The notes: generated by a model not told the origin, from the sequence alone. Shown: positions 37,145-46,301, counted from the stretch's first letter. The stretch is 64,000 nucleotides of DNA from Thermus antranikianii DSM 12462 (GCF_000423905.1 NZ_AUIW01000003.1:62001-126000), one strand, 5' to 3'. Numbers and translations: made by a program.

Positions 37145-37569
37145 TTGGCCTCCTCAATGAGCTTGCGCACTTCCTCCGGAGTCCAACCCTCCTTGGGAGC
37201 CTGGTAGGTTTCCGAGTGCTTCACCAGAAGATTAGTACCGCGGAAGACCCCTTCCTGGAAGCGGCCCTCCACCACCACCCCCTGCCCCTCCTTGAACATG
37301 CCCGGGGGTGTGCCCTTGTGCACCACGGGCACCTCCGCCACCCCATCGGTGAGGACAAAGCGAAGCTCCAGCTTATCCTTGTCGTAGTGCACCGTGCCCT
37401 GCTTGACCAAGCCCCCCAGGCGCACAGGACGGTTCTGGTAGCGCCCCTGGTCCTGTAGGTACTCGGAGGGGGTGAGGAAGTAGACCAGGTTCTGCCCCAG
37501 GCCGCCGAAGATGAGGTAGGCCAAGGCCCCCAGGATGACCCCGAGTCCGATCAGGTACTTGGCCCTCAT
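37141..37569 (-). CDS. ccmE: Haem chaperone CcmE
   Basis: A 142-residue membrane-anchored OB-fold protein that carries haem covalently. The haem-binding His is in LLVKHSETYQAP near residue 124; the surrounding sequence is HSETY instead of the proteobacterial HDENY. One N-terminal membrane helix (about 5-25) is seen. It overlaps ccmD and ccmF by 4 bp. Confidence 0.93.
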   Translation of the reverse strand: MRAKYLIGLGVILGALAYLIFGGLGQNLVYFLTPSEYLQDQGRYQNRPVRLGGLVKQGTVHYDKDKLELRFVLTDGVAEVPVVHKGTPPGMFKEGQGVVVEGRFQEGVFRGTNLLVKHSETYQAPKEGWTPEEVRKLIEEAK

Positions 37570-37664
37570 TTCGCCCTCCGGTAGCGCCAGAAGAGATAGG
37601 CCAGGTAGCCGAAGACCGTGAGGTAGGTGAGGGCGTAGACCCAGGTGACGAAGACCTCGCTCAC
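37566..37664 (-). CDS. ccmD: Short CcmD-type protein
   Basis: A 32-residue single-helix membrane protein with a hydrophobic stretch followed by WRYRRAK, the CcmD pattern. CcmD helps release haem-loaded CcmE from the CcmABC complex. The GTG start overlaps the ccmC stop in a GTGA junction, and its end overlaps ccmE. Confidence 0.85.
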   Translation of the reverse strand: MSEVFVTWVYALTYLTVFGYLAYLFWRYRRAK

Positions 37665-38347
37665 GCCTCCTCCTTCCTGGCCTCCAAAGCGGCCAACAGG
37701 GACCGGAAGCGCACGAAGCCCAGGTAGAGGAGGGTGAAGACGAGGAGGTTGAAGAGGAGGGCCTGGAGCATGGCAGGGTCCATGTGGATCTTCCCCGTGG
37801 TGAGGTCGATGGATTGGGTTTGGTGGAGGCTCCGCCACCACTTCACCGACATGTAGCTGATGGGCACGTTGATGAAGCCAAGAATGCCCACCGCCGCCGC
37901 CGCCTTCCGCCTAAGCTCCGGGTCCTCTATGGCTCCCCTAAGAAGGAAGTACCCCACGTAAACGGCGAAGAGGATGGCGGTGGTGGTGAGCCTGGGCTCC
38001 CAGGTCCAGTAGACCCCCCAGGTGGGCCGGGCCCAGAGCATCCCCGTCACCAGGGCGAGCCCCATGAAAACCAGGCCGATCTCGGCACTGGAGCTGGCCA
38101 CCCGGTCGTGGCGGGGATCCCGGCGGAAGAGATAGAGGAGGGAGTAGAGGAAGGTGACGAAGAAAGCCAGATAACCAAGCCAAGCCCCCGGCACGTGCAG
38201 GTACATGATGCGGACCAGATACCCCTGGTTCACGTCGGGGGGAGCGGAAAGGGCCAGGTAGAGCCCCACCGGGAGGAGCAGAAGCCCTAACCCCAGAAAA
38301 ACCCAGGTGAGGGCGTCCGGGCGGTTGGGTTGCGCAACCTTCAGCAT
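37661..38347 (-). CDS. ccmC: Haem exporter/ligation protein CcmC
   Basis: A 228-residue polytopic protein with the WWD-type motif ARPTWGVYWTWEPRLT and conserved histidines; it transfers haem to CcmE. The ATG at 38347 is chosen because GGAGGT lies 6 nt upstream and the family N-terminus fits; a TATGCT box is nearby. The longer open frame upstream is not needed. Confidence 0.94.
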   Translation of the reverse strand: MLKVAQPNRPDALTWVFLGLGLLLLPVGLYLALSAPPDVNQGYLVRIMYLHVPGAWLGYLAFFVTFLYSLLYLFRRDPRHDRVASSSAEIGLVFMGLALVTGMLWARPTWGVYWTWEPRLTTTAILFAVYVGYFLLRGAIEDPELRRKAAAAVGILGFINVPISYMSVKWWRSLHQTQSIDLTTGKIHMDPAMLQALLFNLLVFTLLYLGFVRFRSLLAALEARKEEA

Positions 38348-38418
38348 GCTTGTACCTCCATGACCCCTAGCATAGCCAAGGGAAGGGTTAAAAATCTGTG
38401 GCCTCCATATCGCCAAAC

Positions 38419-39141
38419 CTAACCTTCCATAACCACCGGGAAAAGGAGGGCGCTGGCGGTGAGGTAGACCACATCAAAGACCAAAAGAAGCTGCCACCAA
38501 TCGGAGATCTCCGCCACGGGAAGGCCCTCCGCCAGGCCCGTGGTGGCCCGCACCGAGGCCAGGACCACGGGGACCACCAAGGAGAAGAGGAGCAGGGGCA
38601 AAAGCACCTCCCGTCCCCGGAGCCGGGCCAGAAGACCGGCGTAAAAGGTAGCCACGCTGGCATACCCCAAGACCCCGAGGACCAGGGTCAGGAAGAGGGG
38701 AAAAAGGCGCTCTAAGGGCAGGTAGAAGAGGCCCGCCGCCATCAAAAGGGCTAGAGCGGCCAGGGGCAGGAGAAGGAGCATCTGGAAAAGAAGCTTGCCG
38801 AAGTAGATCCACTCCTTGCCCCCAGGAGCCAGGAGGAGGTCGTCCAAGGTGCCCTCCTCCACCTCGAGGGCAAAGGCCCGGGTGGAGAGCAGGGTGCTCC
38901 CGAAGGCCAAGGCCACCCAAAGCACCCCGGGGGCAGCTCGGCGCAAAGGCTCCTCCTCCGGCCCCAAGGCCAAGGCCATGATGAAGAGCATCACTGCGAA
39001 AAAGGCCAGGATGGAAAGAAGCCCCGCGCGGTCACGCACCTCGAGGCGAAGATCCCTTAGAGCCAACAACACCACCCGGCGCACCGCCCCTACCCTACCC
39101 TGCCCGGAAACCTCGGGCCACCCTTCCACGGGAAGCTTCAT
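38419..39141 (-). CDS. ccmB: CcmB membrane subunit
   Basis: A 240-residue protein with six hydrophobic segments and the FALEVEEGTLDDLLLAP block typical of CcmB. It is the permease partner of CcmA in the complex that frees haem-CcmE. It overlaps ccmA by 4 bp. A 71-bp gap with its own ribosome-binding site separates it from ccmC. Confidence 0.93.
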   Translation of the reverse strand: MKLPVEGWPEVSGQGRVGAVRRVVLLALRDLRLEVRDRAGLLSILAFFAVMLFIMALALGPEEEPLRRAAPGVLWVALAFGSTLLSTRAFALEVEEGTLDDLLLAPGGKEWIYFGKLLFQMLLLLPLAALALLMAAGLFYLPLERLFPLFLTLVLGVLGYASVATFYAGLLARLRGREVLLPLLLFSLVVPVVLASVRATTGLAEGLPVAEISDWWQLLLVFDVVYLTASALLFPVVMEG

Positions 39142-39707
39142 GCCACCCCCAGCTCCAGGGTGCGGTCCGCCACCCGCTCGGCCAGGGTGCGGTCGTGGGT
39201 GGCCAGCACCACCCCTGCCTTCTTCCGGGCCTCGGCCAAGGTGGCAAGAAGGAGATCCCTTCCCCCTTTATCCAAGGCGGTCTCGGGCTCGTCCAACAGC
39301 CAGATGTCGGGGAAAAGAAGGGTAAGCCGGGCCAAGGCGAGCCTCTTCTTCATGCCGCTGGAAAAGGCGTAAAGGGGAAGGTCCCCGGGCAGGCCAAAGC
39401 GATCCAGGGCCTCTTCAGGTTCTTTGCCCTGGCGATGGAAGGCCAGGTCGTAAAGGAGGTGCTCCCGGGCGGTAAGGTGGCGGTGGAAGGCCGGAGGGTT
39501 GGGCAGGAAAAGGGCCCTGCCTGCCCGTTCCACCTGCCCCCGGGTGGGCTTAAGAAGCCCGGCCATGAGGCGCAAGAGGGTGGTCTTCCCCGAGCCGTTG
39601 GGCCCCAAGAGGGCCACCACTTCCCCCCGCTCCAGAGTAAAGGAAAGGTCCCGGACCACCCAGTCCCGGCCGAAGCGCTTGCCAACCCCCTCTAGGCGAA
39701 GCAGCAT
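39138..39707 (-). CDS. ccmA: CcmA ATP-binding subunit
   Basis: A short 189-residue ABC ATPase. Walker A GPNGSGKTT, the signature FSSGMKKRLALAR, Walker B IWLLDEPE and the switch His region are present. It powers release of haem-CcmE with CcmB. A TAAACT box at 39717-39722 is 9 nt before the ATG, so the ccm genes may have their own promoter behind ccdA. Confidence 0.93.
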   Translation of the reverse strand: MLLRLEGVGKRFGRDWVVRDLSFTLERGEVVALLGPNGSGKTTLLRLMAGLLKPTRGQVERAGRALFLPNPPAFHRHLTAREHLLYDLAFHRQGKEPEEALDRFGLPGDLPLYAFSSGMKKRLALARLTLLFPDIWLLDEPETALDKGGRDLLLATLAEARKKAGVVLATHDRTLAERVADRTLELGVA

Positions 39708-39757
39708 GCCTATACCAGTTTAGGGTTAGCCTCGAGGGGCAAACGTCCCGCCCCCTG

Positions 39758-40426
39758 CTAGAGGTACCTCTGCAACCACTCGGGGGTGATCCGCAGGAAG
39801 AAGGCGTTCAGGGCGGTGTAGGTGCCCGTAAGGAGCAGGATCCCCACTGCCAGGAGCACCACCCCCGCCAAAAGCTCCACCCGGTGGGAAAGCCGCCCGG
39901 CCCGCCTCAGCCACCCCTTAAGCCGATCGGTGAAAAGGGCCACCAGCAAAAAGGGCACCGCCAGGCCCAGGATATAGGCCAAAAGAAGCTCCACCCCACC
40001 CCCCACCGCCGTCAGGGTGAGGATGGCCCCCAGGATGGGCCCGATGCAGGGGGTCCAGCCCAAGCCCAGGCTGGCCCCCAGGAGCAGGGCCCCCAGGGGG
40101 CGCCCCGTCTCCCCCTCGTAGCGGAGGTTCACCCCCCATCTGGGCCTCAGGCCCAACATGTACAGGCCGAAGAAGATCAGGATAACCCCCCCCACCCGGG
40201 CCAGGGTCTGACGGTGCTCAAACAGAAGCCCGCCCACCAGGGTAAAGGGCAAACCCAGAAGGAAAAAGACCACCCCGAAGCCGAGCACAAAGAAAAGGGC
40301 GTTGAAAAGGGGGCGTCCCCGCTCTCCCCCCAGGTAGAAGAGGTAGGTGGGCACCAGGGGAAGGACGCAAGGGGAGAGGAAGGAGAGCACCCCCGCCAGA
40401 AAGGCCGCCGCCAAGGAAACGCTCAT
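39758..40426 (-). CDS. ccdA: Thiol-disulfide membrane transporter CcdA
   Basis: A 222-residue six-helix membrane protein that carries reducing power from cytoplasmic thioredoxin to periplasmic CcmG. The redox Cys residues are in FLSPCVLPL and LGWTPCIGP, in the expected helices 1 and 4. The ATG has both GGAGG and a TAGGAT box (40433-40438) just upstream. It links the sox cluster with the ccm genes. Confidence 0.94.
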   Translation of the reverse strand: MSVSLAAAFLAGVLSFLSPCVLPLVPTYLFYLGGERGRPLFNALFFVLGFGVVFFLLGLPFTLVGGLLFEHRQTLARVGGVILIFFGLYMLGLRPRWGVNLRYEGETGRPLGALLLGASLGLGWTPCIGPILGAILTLTAVGGGVELLLAYILGLAVPFLLVALFTDRLKGWLRRAGRLSHRVELLAGVVLLAVGILLLTGTYTALNAFFLRITPEWLQRYL

Positions 40427-40435
40427 GCCTCCATC

Positions 40436-40984
40436 CTAGGGCAAGGTGAGCCAAGGAAAACGGCGCTTGGTCTCAGGGTCCAGATCCAAAAGCTCCCGAG
40501 CGGGCATCCTCACCTGGGGCAGGGTCTTCTGGTTGATGGGCTCGTGGGCCTCTATGATCCCGTTCATGTAGAGAAGGAAGGCCACCAAGTGGTAAACCTC
40601 TTCGTTGGTAAGGGTACCAGGCGCCCCAAAGGGCATGGCCCGCCGGATGTAGTCGTAAAGGGTGGTGGCGTACTGCCAGTAGTTGCCGATGGCAAACTCC
40701 ACAGGCTCGGTGGCAGGGGTGATGGGAAAGGGCTCGGCCACCAACCGGTTGAAGGGGTACCCCTCCCCCCGGGCCCCGTGGCAGGAGGCGCACTTCTCCG
40801 CATAGATCCGCTCCCCTTCCTCCACCCTCCCCTCCCCCGGGGGAAGCCCCCGGCCGTCTGGAAGGACCACCGGCCTTAGGTCGTACTGGGCCGCCAGTTC
40901 CTCGGAGATAGGGGTACCCAGGTTGTACCGGGCTCCCACCGCCAGGCCCAAAAGGGCCAAAAGAACCAGGATGCGCTTAACCAT
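40436..40984 (-). CDS. Mono-haem cytochrome c partner of SoxC (SoxD/SorB-like)
   Basis: A 182-residue exported cytochrome c with a signal peptide and one CASCH haem site; Met residues in RAMPFGAPG could be the distal ligand. Next to soxC it should be the electron acceptor subunit of the sulfur (or sulfite) dehydrogenase. It has one haem, like SorB, rather than the two of Paracoccus SoxD. The ATG at 40984 overlaps the soxC stop by 8 bp. Confidence 0.85.
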   Translation of the reverse strand: MVKRILVLLALLGLAVGARYNLGTPISEELAAQYDLRPVVLPDGRGLPPGEGRVEEGERIYAEKCASCHGARGEGYPFNRLVAEPFPITPATEPVEFAIGNYWQYATTLYDYIRRAMPFGAPGTLTNEEVYHLVAFLLYMNGIIEAHEPINQKTLPQVRMPARELLDLDPETKRRFPWLTLP

Positions 40985-42260
40985 CGAACACCTCCCCGCC
41001 ACATCCACCCGCAGGCCCGAAGGCCTGCTGGCCCAAGGGCCTATCCCCGTTCACCACCCGGCCGTCGGGCAGGATGCGCCAGGCCTGAATGGCGTTGTAG
41101 TGGTAACGGTTGTTCCTGCCCCACTTCTTGAAGAACTCCTCCCGGGTAGGCTGGGTGTTCCCTTTCTCGTCCCAGGCCCGGCTCCAGAGGACCACCTCCT
41201 TCCCATCCCAGTGCCAGGGCATCTTGAAGCGCACGAAGGCGTAGCGCTCCACCGGGGGTTCCAGGGTGGCCTGGCGCCAGGTCTTCCCCTCGTCGAAGGA
41301 GATCTCCACCTTGGTGATCCGCCCGTACCCGCTCCAGGCCAGGCCGCGGATCTCATGGAAGCCCGGCTTGATCTGCTGCAGGCCCGAGGGGTAGGTGATG
41401 ATGGACTCTGGGTCCATAACCCAGGTGAAGGCCAGCACCCGGCCATCGGCCATCACGTCGGTGTACTCGCTGGTTTCATCCTTGGCCATGGCGGGAAGGT
41501 CCGTGACCAGGATGCGCCTAAGCCACTTCACCTGGATGCTTCCCTCCCAGCCCGGCACCACCAGGCGCACGGGATAACCCTGCTCGGGGCGCAAGGCCTC
41601 GCCGTTTTGGGCGTAGGCCACCAGCACGTCCTCCATAGCCTTCTCCAGAGGCAAGGAACGGGTGTAGGCCACGGCGTCCATCCCCTCAGGGATGAGCCAC
41701 CTGGCCCCCGGTTTCACCCCCGCCTCCTTGAGGAGCAAGGCCAAGGGAACCCCCGTCCAGCTGGCGTTGGAGGCCAGGCCCCGGCTACGCGTGGCGGTGA
41801 GGTTGGGGTCCGGGGGATTGCGGTAGCCATTTTGCCCGTTGCCAGCGCACTCAATGAAGTACGTGCGGGTCACGGAGGGGAAGCGCTTTAGGTCCTCCAA
41901 GGTGAAAACCAAGGGCCTTTCCACCATCCCGTGGATCACCAGGCGGTACTTGGCTGGATCCACCTGGGGCACCCCTCCGTGATGCCGCTCAAAATGGAGG
42001 CCATTGGGGGTGATAACCCCCTCCAGCTTCTCCAGGGGGGCGAAGTCGGCTCCGGAGTGGCGGGTACGCAGGTTGGGGGAGATGTAGCGCACCACTCCCT
42101 CCTCAAAGGGGCTCCTTTGGCCATACTCGGAGAGGGGGGCCCCCAGGGTCTTCATGGGGGCAAAGGTTTCCTCATCCCAAGGAGGCATCTGCGCTTTGGC
42201 TTTTAACAGACCCAAAACACCCCCTGCACCCAAAAGCCGGAAGAACTTCCTTCGGTCCAT
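40977..42260 (-). CDS. soxC: SoxC-type molybdopterin sulfur dehydrogenase
   Basis: A 427-residue sulfite-oxidase-family protein. The N-terminus MDRRKFFRLLGAGGVLG is a Tat signal, consistent with export after molybdenum cofactor insertion. The Mo-coordinating Cys is in FIECAGNGQNG, and a C-terminal dimerisation domain (about 300-427) follows. With its cytochrome it would oxidise the sulfane sulfur on SoxY in the periplasm. The ATG at 42260 has GGGAGGG upstream; upstream in-frame ATGs are possible but less likely. Confidence 0.92.
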   Translation of the reverse strand: MDRRKFFRLLGAGGVLGLLKAKAQMPPWDEETFAPMKTLGAPLSEYGQRSPFEEGVVRYISPNLRTRHSGADFAPLEKLEGVITPNGLHFERHHGGVPQVDPAKYRLVIHGMVERPLVFTLEDLKRFPSVTRTYFIECAGNGQNGYRNPPDPNLTATRSRGLASNASWTGVPLALLLKEAGVKPGARWLIPEGMDAVAYTRSLPLEKAMEDVLVAYAQNGEALRPEQGYPVRLVVPGWEGSIQVKWLRRILVTDLPAMAKDETSEYTDVMADGRVLAFTWVMDPESIITYPSGLQQIKPGFHEIRGLAWSGYGRITKVEISFDEGKTWRQATLEPPVERYAFVRFKMPWHWDGKEVVLWSRAWDEKGNTQPTREEFFKKWGRNNRYHYNAIQAWRILPDGRVVNGDRPLGQQAFGPAGGCGGEVFDG

Positions 42261-42290
42261 ATACCCTCCCATCGTATCTTTTGCCAGCAA

Positions 42291-42318
42291 GAAAAACCCC
42301 ACCCCTTTAGGGGCGGGG
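42291..42318 (-). terminator. Terminator between soxF and soxC
   Basis: On the minus strand CCCCGCCCC-TAAA-GGGGTGGGG forms a 9-bp stem with one G-U pair, followed by TTTTTCTT. It lies right after soxF and would reduce transcription into soxC and the ccm genes. Confidence 0.8.
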
Positions 42319-42325
42319 TAGGTCC

Positions 42326-43615
42326 TTAAGCTGGGCCGAACATGTCGTTCCAAATTCCCATAGCCCAGCCGATGGCGGCGGTGCCGTTGGCCGCCGAGCG
42401 CTGGTTGTCCACGGAACCCTGGGACTTGATCTGCTTGGCCGCCTCGTCCCAGGAGTAGTTGGCCGCCACCCAGATGGCCTCCTCCTTGTCCACGAAGGAG
42501 TAGCAGATGTTGTGGGGAAGCTCGGGGGGAATCTCCGCCAAAGGCTTGCCTTTAAGCCGTTCTGTCAGGTGCCGGGCCACGATGGTGCCGGAAACGTAGG
42601 CCACCATGCCGCTTTTGGGGTAAGGGGTGTTCCCGGTGATATCCCCCACCAGGTAGACACGGTCGTCCTTCTCCGAGAGGAAGTAGGGGATCTTCACGTT
42701 GGCCCACCGCTCCCCCAAGCCTGCGATGCGCACCAGCTCCCCCGCCTTCATGGGAGGAATGATGTTGGCCAAGGTGAAGGGCACATCCCCGAGCTCCGTC
42801 CTAACCACCTTCTTCTCGTAGTCCAAGCCGGTGATCCGGGTGTTAGGAACGTACTCCAGGTAGTCCTTGTAAAGCTCGTTGTAGGCGGCCAGGAAGCCCG
42901 GGGCCTTGGAAATGGGTTGGGGGTTGGCGTCCAAAACGATGACTTTCCCCTTAACCCCCTTGGTCTTGAGCCGCCAGGCCAGCATGGCCGCCCGCTCGTA
43001 GGGCCCAGGGGGGCAGCGGTAGGGAGGGTTGGGGATGTACATGACGAGCTCCCCACCCGTCTCATCGAACTGGTCCAGCATCCGCCTTAAGGCGACGTGC
43101 TCAAAGGGCTTGAAGCCCACAGGCATGAGGTGCTTCACCTCGGCGTAGCCCGGGATGGCCTCGTACATGTAGTCAATGCCCGGGGCTAGGACCAAGAAGT
43201 CGTAAGCCAGGTATCCACCGGTGGTCCGCACCAACCGCCGCTCCCGGTTGATGTCCAAAACCCTCTCCTGGACAAAGATCACCCCGTCCTTGACCACGTT
43301 GGTGTAGTCAAAGACCAGCCACTCCAGGGGCTTGACCCCGGCCAGGAAGAGGTTGGACATGGGGCAGGACATGAAGAGGGGCTTCTGCTCGATGAGCACC
43401 ACCTCCACATCCACCCCGGACTGAACCAGCTTCCGGGCCGCCGTGGTGCCACCCCAGCCACCCCCGATCACCACCACCCGCGGCTTGCGGGTGCGGGGAA
43501 GAAGGGTGGCCGGGCGGCTGTAGAACTCCCGGGCGAAGGCTGGCCTCGAAATCGCCCCAGCAGCAGCCAAGGCCGCCCCCGTCTTGAGGACCTGACGCCG
43601 ACTAACCTTGCCCAT
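42326..43615 (-). CDS. soxF: Flavocytochrome c sulfide dehydrogenase flavoprotein (SoxF-like)
   Basis: A 429-residue FAD protein of the sulfide:quinone/flavocytochrome c family. It has a Tat signal (SRRQVLKTG, about residues 5-27), an FAD-binding VVIGGGWGGTTAARKL block and the conserved Cys residues near SCPMSN and PYRCPPGPYERA. It would oxidise sulfide and pass electrons to a cytochrome c; no clear FccA cytochrome gene lies next to it. It is the last gene before the internal terminator. Confidence 0.9.
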   Translation of the reverse strand: MGKVSRRQVLKTGAALAAAGAISRPAFAREFYSRPATLLPRTRKPRVVVIGGGWGGTTAARKLVQSGVDVEVVLIEQKPLFMSCPMSNLFLAGVKPLEWLVFDYTNVVKDGVIFVQERVLDINRERRLVRTTGGYLAYDFLVLAPGIDYMYEAIPGYAEVKHLMPVGFKPFEHVALRRMLDQFDETGGELVMYIPNPPYRCPPGPYERAAMLAWRLKTKGVKGKVIVLDANPQPISKAPGFLAAYNELYKDYLEYVPNTRITGLDYEKKVVRTELGDVPFTLANIIPPMKAGELVRIAGLGERWANVKIPYFLSEKDDRVYLVGDITGNTPYPKSGMVAYVSGTIVARHLTERLKGKPLAEIPPELPHNICYSFVDKEEAIWVAANYSWDEAAKQIKSQGSVDNQRSAANGTAAIGWAMGIWNDMFGPA

Positions 43616-43642
43616 ACTCCCTCCCTCTTCTTGACCAGCCTC

Positions 43643-44494
43643 TTATCGGCCAGGGCGGTAAGGAGTCCCGCCCGTGGCTTCCAGGATCTGGCTCATGACC
43701 TGGCGGGCTTCCTGGAGCATGGCCACCGCCGGGGTGCCCATCACCCCGGGCATGATGGTCATGAGCATGGGCTCGATGGCGCCCACCAGGACGTCATTGC
43801 CCATCTGCAGGGCGAAGAAGCGGCAAGGAGCGGCGAAGCCTCCCGCGGGCTGGGTGAGGAACATGATCCGGGCCCATTCGCTCTTGCAGGGCATGATCAC
43901 GGTCACCGGGCCCACCTTCACGTTGGGCAGGAGGTTGAGCCCGTTGGAGGTGAGTTCCGCTTCCACCATAAGCACCACATCCTCCACTTTGGCGGAAGGC
44001 ACGCGGTACATGAGGGCAGGCATCATGCCGCTAGAGGGATCGGGCATCATGGCGGGAGGCAGACGCTTCACGATGCCAAGCCGTCCCAAGGCCGCCTCGA
44101 GGCGCCACACCAGCCGCTCCACCTCACCCCCGTACACCTGGAGCATGGAGAAGAGGAGGCGCCCATCAAAGGCGCCCACCCTAAAGCTATTCCCCTGGCC
44201 GGTGATGAAGACCGTGGGAGGAAGGACGATGGCGGCCATGGGGTTTTTGGAAACCGCCTCGATGCTTCCCTTATCCGGCTTCAGCACCACCAGGCGGTAC
44301 TCGGGGAAGCCCGGACCCGTCACCTGGCGCACCTGCTCCCCCAGGTTCAGAACCCGGTCCGCCTCGAGGCCCACCGACCTCAAGGCAGCAAGGGTCTTGG
44401 CCTCCACCTCTTCCAGGGAGCCCTTAACCTCCACCAGCAGCGACTGCGCCAAACCCAACCCCAAAAGGGCCACCAAAGCCAAAAGTTTCCTCAT
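43643..44494 (-). CDS. Exported DUF302 protein of the sox cluster
   Basis: A 283-residue secreted protein with a signal peptide (about 1-16) and two DUF302-like halves. The second contains VTVIMPCKSEWARIMF and PCRFFALQMGNDV, with two conserved Cys. DUF302 proteins are frequent near sulfur-oxidation genes, but the biochemical role is unknown. Its ATG overlaps the rhodanese stop by 1 bp. Confidence 0.8.
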   Translation of the reverse strand: MRKLLALVALLGLGLAQSLLVEVKGSLEEVEAKTLAALRSVGLEADRVLNLGEQVRQVTGPGFPEYRLVVLKPDKGSIEAVSKNPMAAIVLPPTVFITGQGNSFRVGAFDGRLLFSMLQVYGGEVERLVWRLEAALGRLGIVKRLPPAMMPDPSSGMMPALMYRVPSAKVEDVVLMVEAELTSNGLNLLPNVKVGPVTVIMPCKSEWARIMFLTQPAGGFAAPCRFFALQMGNDVLVGAIEPMLMTIMPGVMGTPAVAMLQEARQVMSQILEATGGTPYRPGR

Positions 44495-44928
44495 TACGAA
44501 CCCCCTTCCACTTCCAGGCCAGTGTCCAGCCAGCCCTTGAACCCATGGGCAATGTTCTTAGCGTTCTTGTACCCAAGCGCTTGCAGGTAAGCGGTCACCA
44601 CCATGGAAATGCTGCCCGAGTTGCAGTAGACCAGAATCAAGGTTTCCTTGTCCTTGGGAAGCTCCGCCAGGCGATCGGGTACCTGCCCAACGTAGATGTG
44701 CACCGAACCAGGAATGTAGCCCCTCTTCCGCTCCTCCTCCGTGCGCACGTCCAGGATAAAGGGATCAAAGAGAAGGAGGTCCCTGGCCTCGGTGGGATAA
44801 ACCAGGTAGCTGGCGGGGGGCACGCGCTTGAGGAACTCCCCAAAGGCCTTCACCCAGTCCCCTCCGCCTCCCTGGGCCCGGGCCAGGGGAAGGAGGGGAA
44901 GAACAGTAAGGAGGTCGCGGCGGCGCAT
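44494..44928 (-). CDS. Exported rhodanese-like sulfurtransferase
   Basis: A 144-residue protein with a Tat-like or Sec signal (MRRRDLLTVLPLLPLARA) and one rhodanese domain. The active-site Cys loop reads VYCNSGSIS near residue 101, and the LDVRTEEERKRGYIPGS block is typical. It could carry sulfane sulfur between Sox proteins in the periplasm. It is 2 bp downstream of soxA1. Confidence 0.9.
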   Translation of the reverse strand: MRRRDLLTVLPLLPLARAQGGGGDWVKAFGEFLKRVPPASYLVYPTEARDLLLFDPFILDVRTEEERKRGYIPGSVHIYVGQVPDRLAELPKDKETLILVYCNSGSISMVVTAYLQALGYKNAKNIAHGFKGWLDTGLEVEGGS

Positions 44929-44930
44929 GG

Positions 44931-45734
44931 CTAGCGGGTGAAGAAGGGCAACTCCTCAAAGGAGTGCCCGGCCTTGGTGGCCTCGGCCAGCATGTACACC
45001 GTCAAGGCGATGTGGACATCGGAGTAGAACTCAGGCTTGGGGATGGCGATGGATTCGTAGCAGAAGTTGATGCGGTCCTCCATGGTGTAGAGCCGGTCCT
45101 CCTCAAACCGGTAGGCAGGCCACTCGTTGCCCAGACCCTGCTTGGGGCTCCGCACCGGGGAAAGCCGCACCCTCTGGCCGGCATACTGGTCGTGGCAGAC
45201 GGCGCAGCTCATGTCCCGGGCCCCGGCACGGGTGTACCAAAGCTCCCGCCCCAGGTTGTACATGGCCAGCTCCGCCGGGTGCTTGGGCACCACCTGGATC
45301 TTGGCCTTGGAGGAGAAGGAAGCGATGTAGGCGGTGATCGCCCTAACCTCGTCCCGCTTGATTTCCGCCGGCTTATACCCCTGCACGGTCTGCATGCAGG
45401 TGTACACCCGGGTTTCCAGGTCCTCCACCCGCTTGCTGTCGGGGAAGTACCTGGGAAGGATGGCGTAGACTCCCTCCAAGACCCCCTTCCCCTTGCCGAA
45501 ATCGCATTCCTCGAGGGTCTTGCCGCTCGGCCCCTTGCGGAAGAAAAGCTCCTTCCCCTCCTCCACAAAAAGATCCCCCGGGAGCACGCCAAAGGTCTCC
45601 AGGTACATCTGCCGCTGGCGCATGGCCTCCTCAAAGGGATCCAAGGGCTTTTGCTGCTGGGTGTACGCTCCCACGCCCAACAGGATCCCCACGGCCAGCA
45701 CACCCAGGAAGATCAAGCGATTCCCTCTCTTCAC
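44931..45734 (-). CDS. soxA: SoxA cytochrome c subunit, copy 1
   Basis: A 267-residue exported cytochrome with an N-terminal membrane/signal segment and one haem site CAVCH. The reactive Cys of SoxA is in MEDRINFCYESI, downstream of the haem site. Further Cys residues occur in EECDFGKG and YTCMQTVQG. With SoxX it joins thiosulfate to the SoxY cysteine. The GTG start follows soxX1 by 3 bp. A clear paralogue, copy 2, lies at 48605-49387. Confidence 0.92.
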   Translation of the reverse strand: MKRGNRLIFLGVLAVGILLGVGAYTQQQKPLDPFEEAMRQRQMYLETFGVLPGDLFVEEGKELFFRKGPSGKTLEECDFGKGKGVLEGVYAILPRYFPDSKRVEDLETRVYTCMQTVQGYKPAEIKRDEVRAITAYIASFSSKAKIQVVPKHPAELAMYNLGRELWYTRAGARDMSCAVCHDQYAGQRVRLSPVRSPKQGLGNEWPAYRFEEDRLYTMEDRINFCYESIAIPKPEFYSDVHIALTVYMLAEATKAGHSFEELPFFTR

Positions 45735-45737
45735 GGC

Positions 45738-46301
45738 TCACCTCCGGTTGATGGGGGACTCGGGGTCCAGAAGGAAGGCCACCAGGTCGGCGGTTTCCTC
45801 CGGGGTAAAGAGGCCGTGCACCCCGCCCCGGTACATCAGGGAGCAAGGCACGAAGGCCCAGGCGTTGAAGATCTTCTCGTAGGTGTACCGCACCACCGCC
45901 TCCGAGGTGCCCCGCTGCCCATAGTTGGTCAGGCTCGGCCCCATGGTGCCGTGGGCCACCTCGCTGGCCACCCCGGCGTGGCAGGCGTAGCAGTTACCCC
46001 GCTTGGGATCGGTGAAGACCTTCTCCCCGTTTTTCCAGTCCCCCATGAGCTTGCCGTTCGCCGGGTACTTGATGAGGGCCTTCTGCTCTGCCAGGAAGGT
46101 CGGAATGAGGTCGGGGGGAAGCTTGTCCCGGTACTGGGAGCAAAGGACCTGCCCCTTGTCCTGGGAGAGCATCACCTTGGCGAACTCGTGGCCGCCCGCA
46201 TGCAAAGCCGCCTCAAAGCGGGCCCTAAAGGGACTCACCTGGGTGAGACCAAGCCCCAAGAGCAGGGCCGAGGCCAGCAGTATCGCCGCTTTTTTGGTCA
46301 T
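45738..46301 (-). CDS. soxX: SoxX cytochrome c subunit, copy 1
   Basis: A 187-residue exported mono-haem cytochrome. It has a signal peptide, a haem site CYACH and a conserved Met in VPCSLMYRGG as probable distal ligand. It partners SoxA. The ATG overlaps the soxB stop in an ATGA junction. It is homologous along its length to copy 2 at 48016-48594 (shared LIKYP, GKLMGDWK and RYTYE blocks). Confidence 0.92.
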   Translation of the reverse strand: MTKKAAILLASALLLGLGLTQVSPFRARFEAALHAGGHEFAKVMLSQDKGQVLCSQYRDKLPPDLIPTFLAEQKALIKYPANGKLMGDWKNGEKVFTDPKRGNCYACHAGVASEVAHGTMGPSLTNYGQRGTSEAVVRYTYEKIFNAWAFVPCSLMYRGGVHGLFTPEETADLVAFLLDPESPINRR

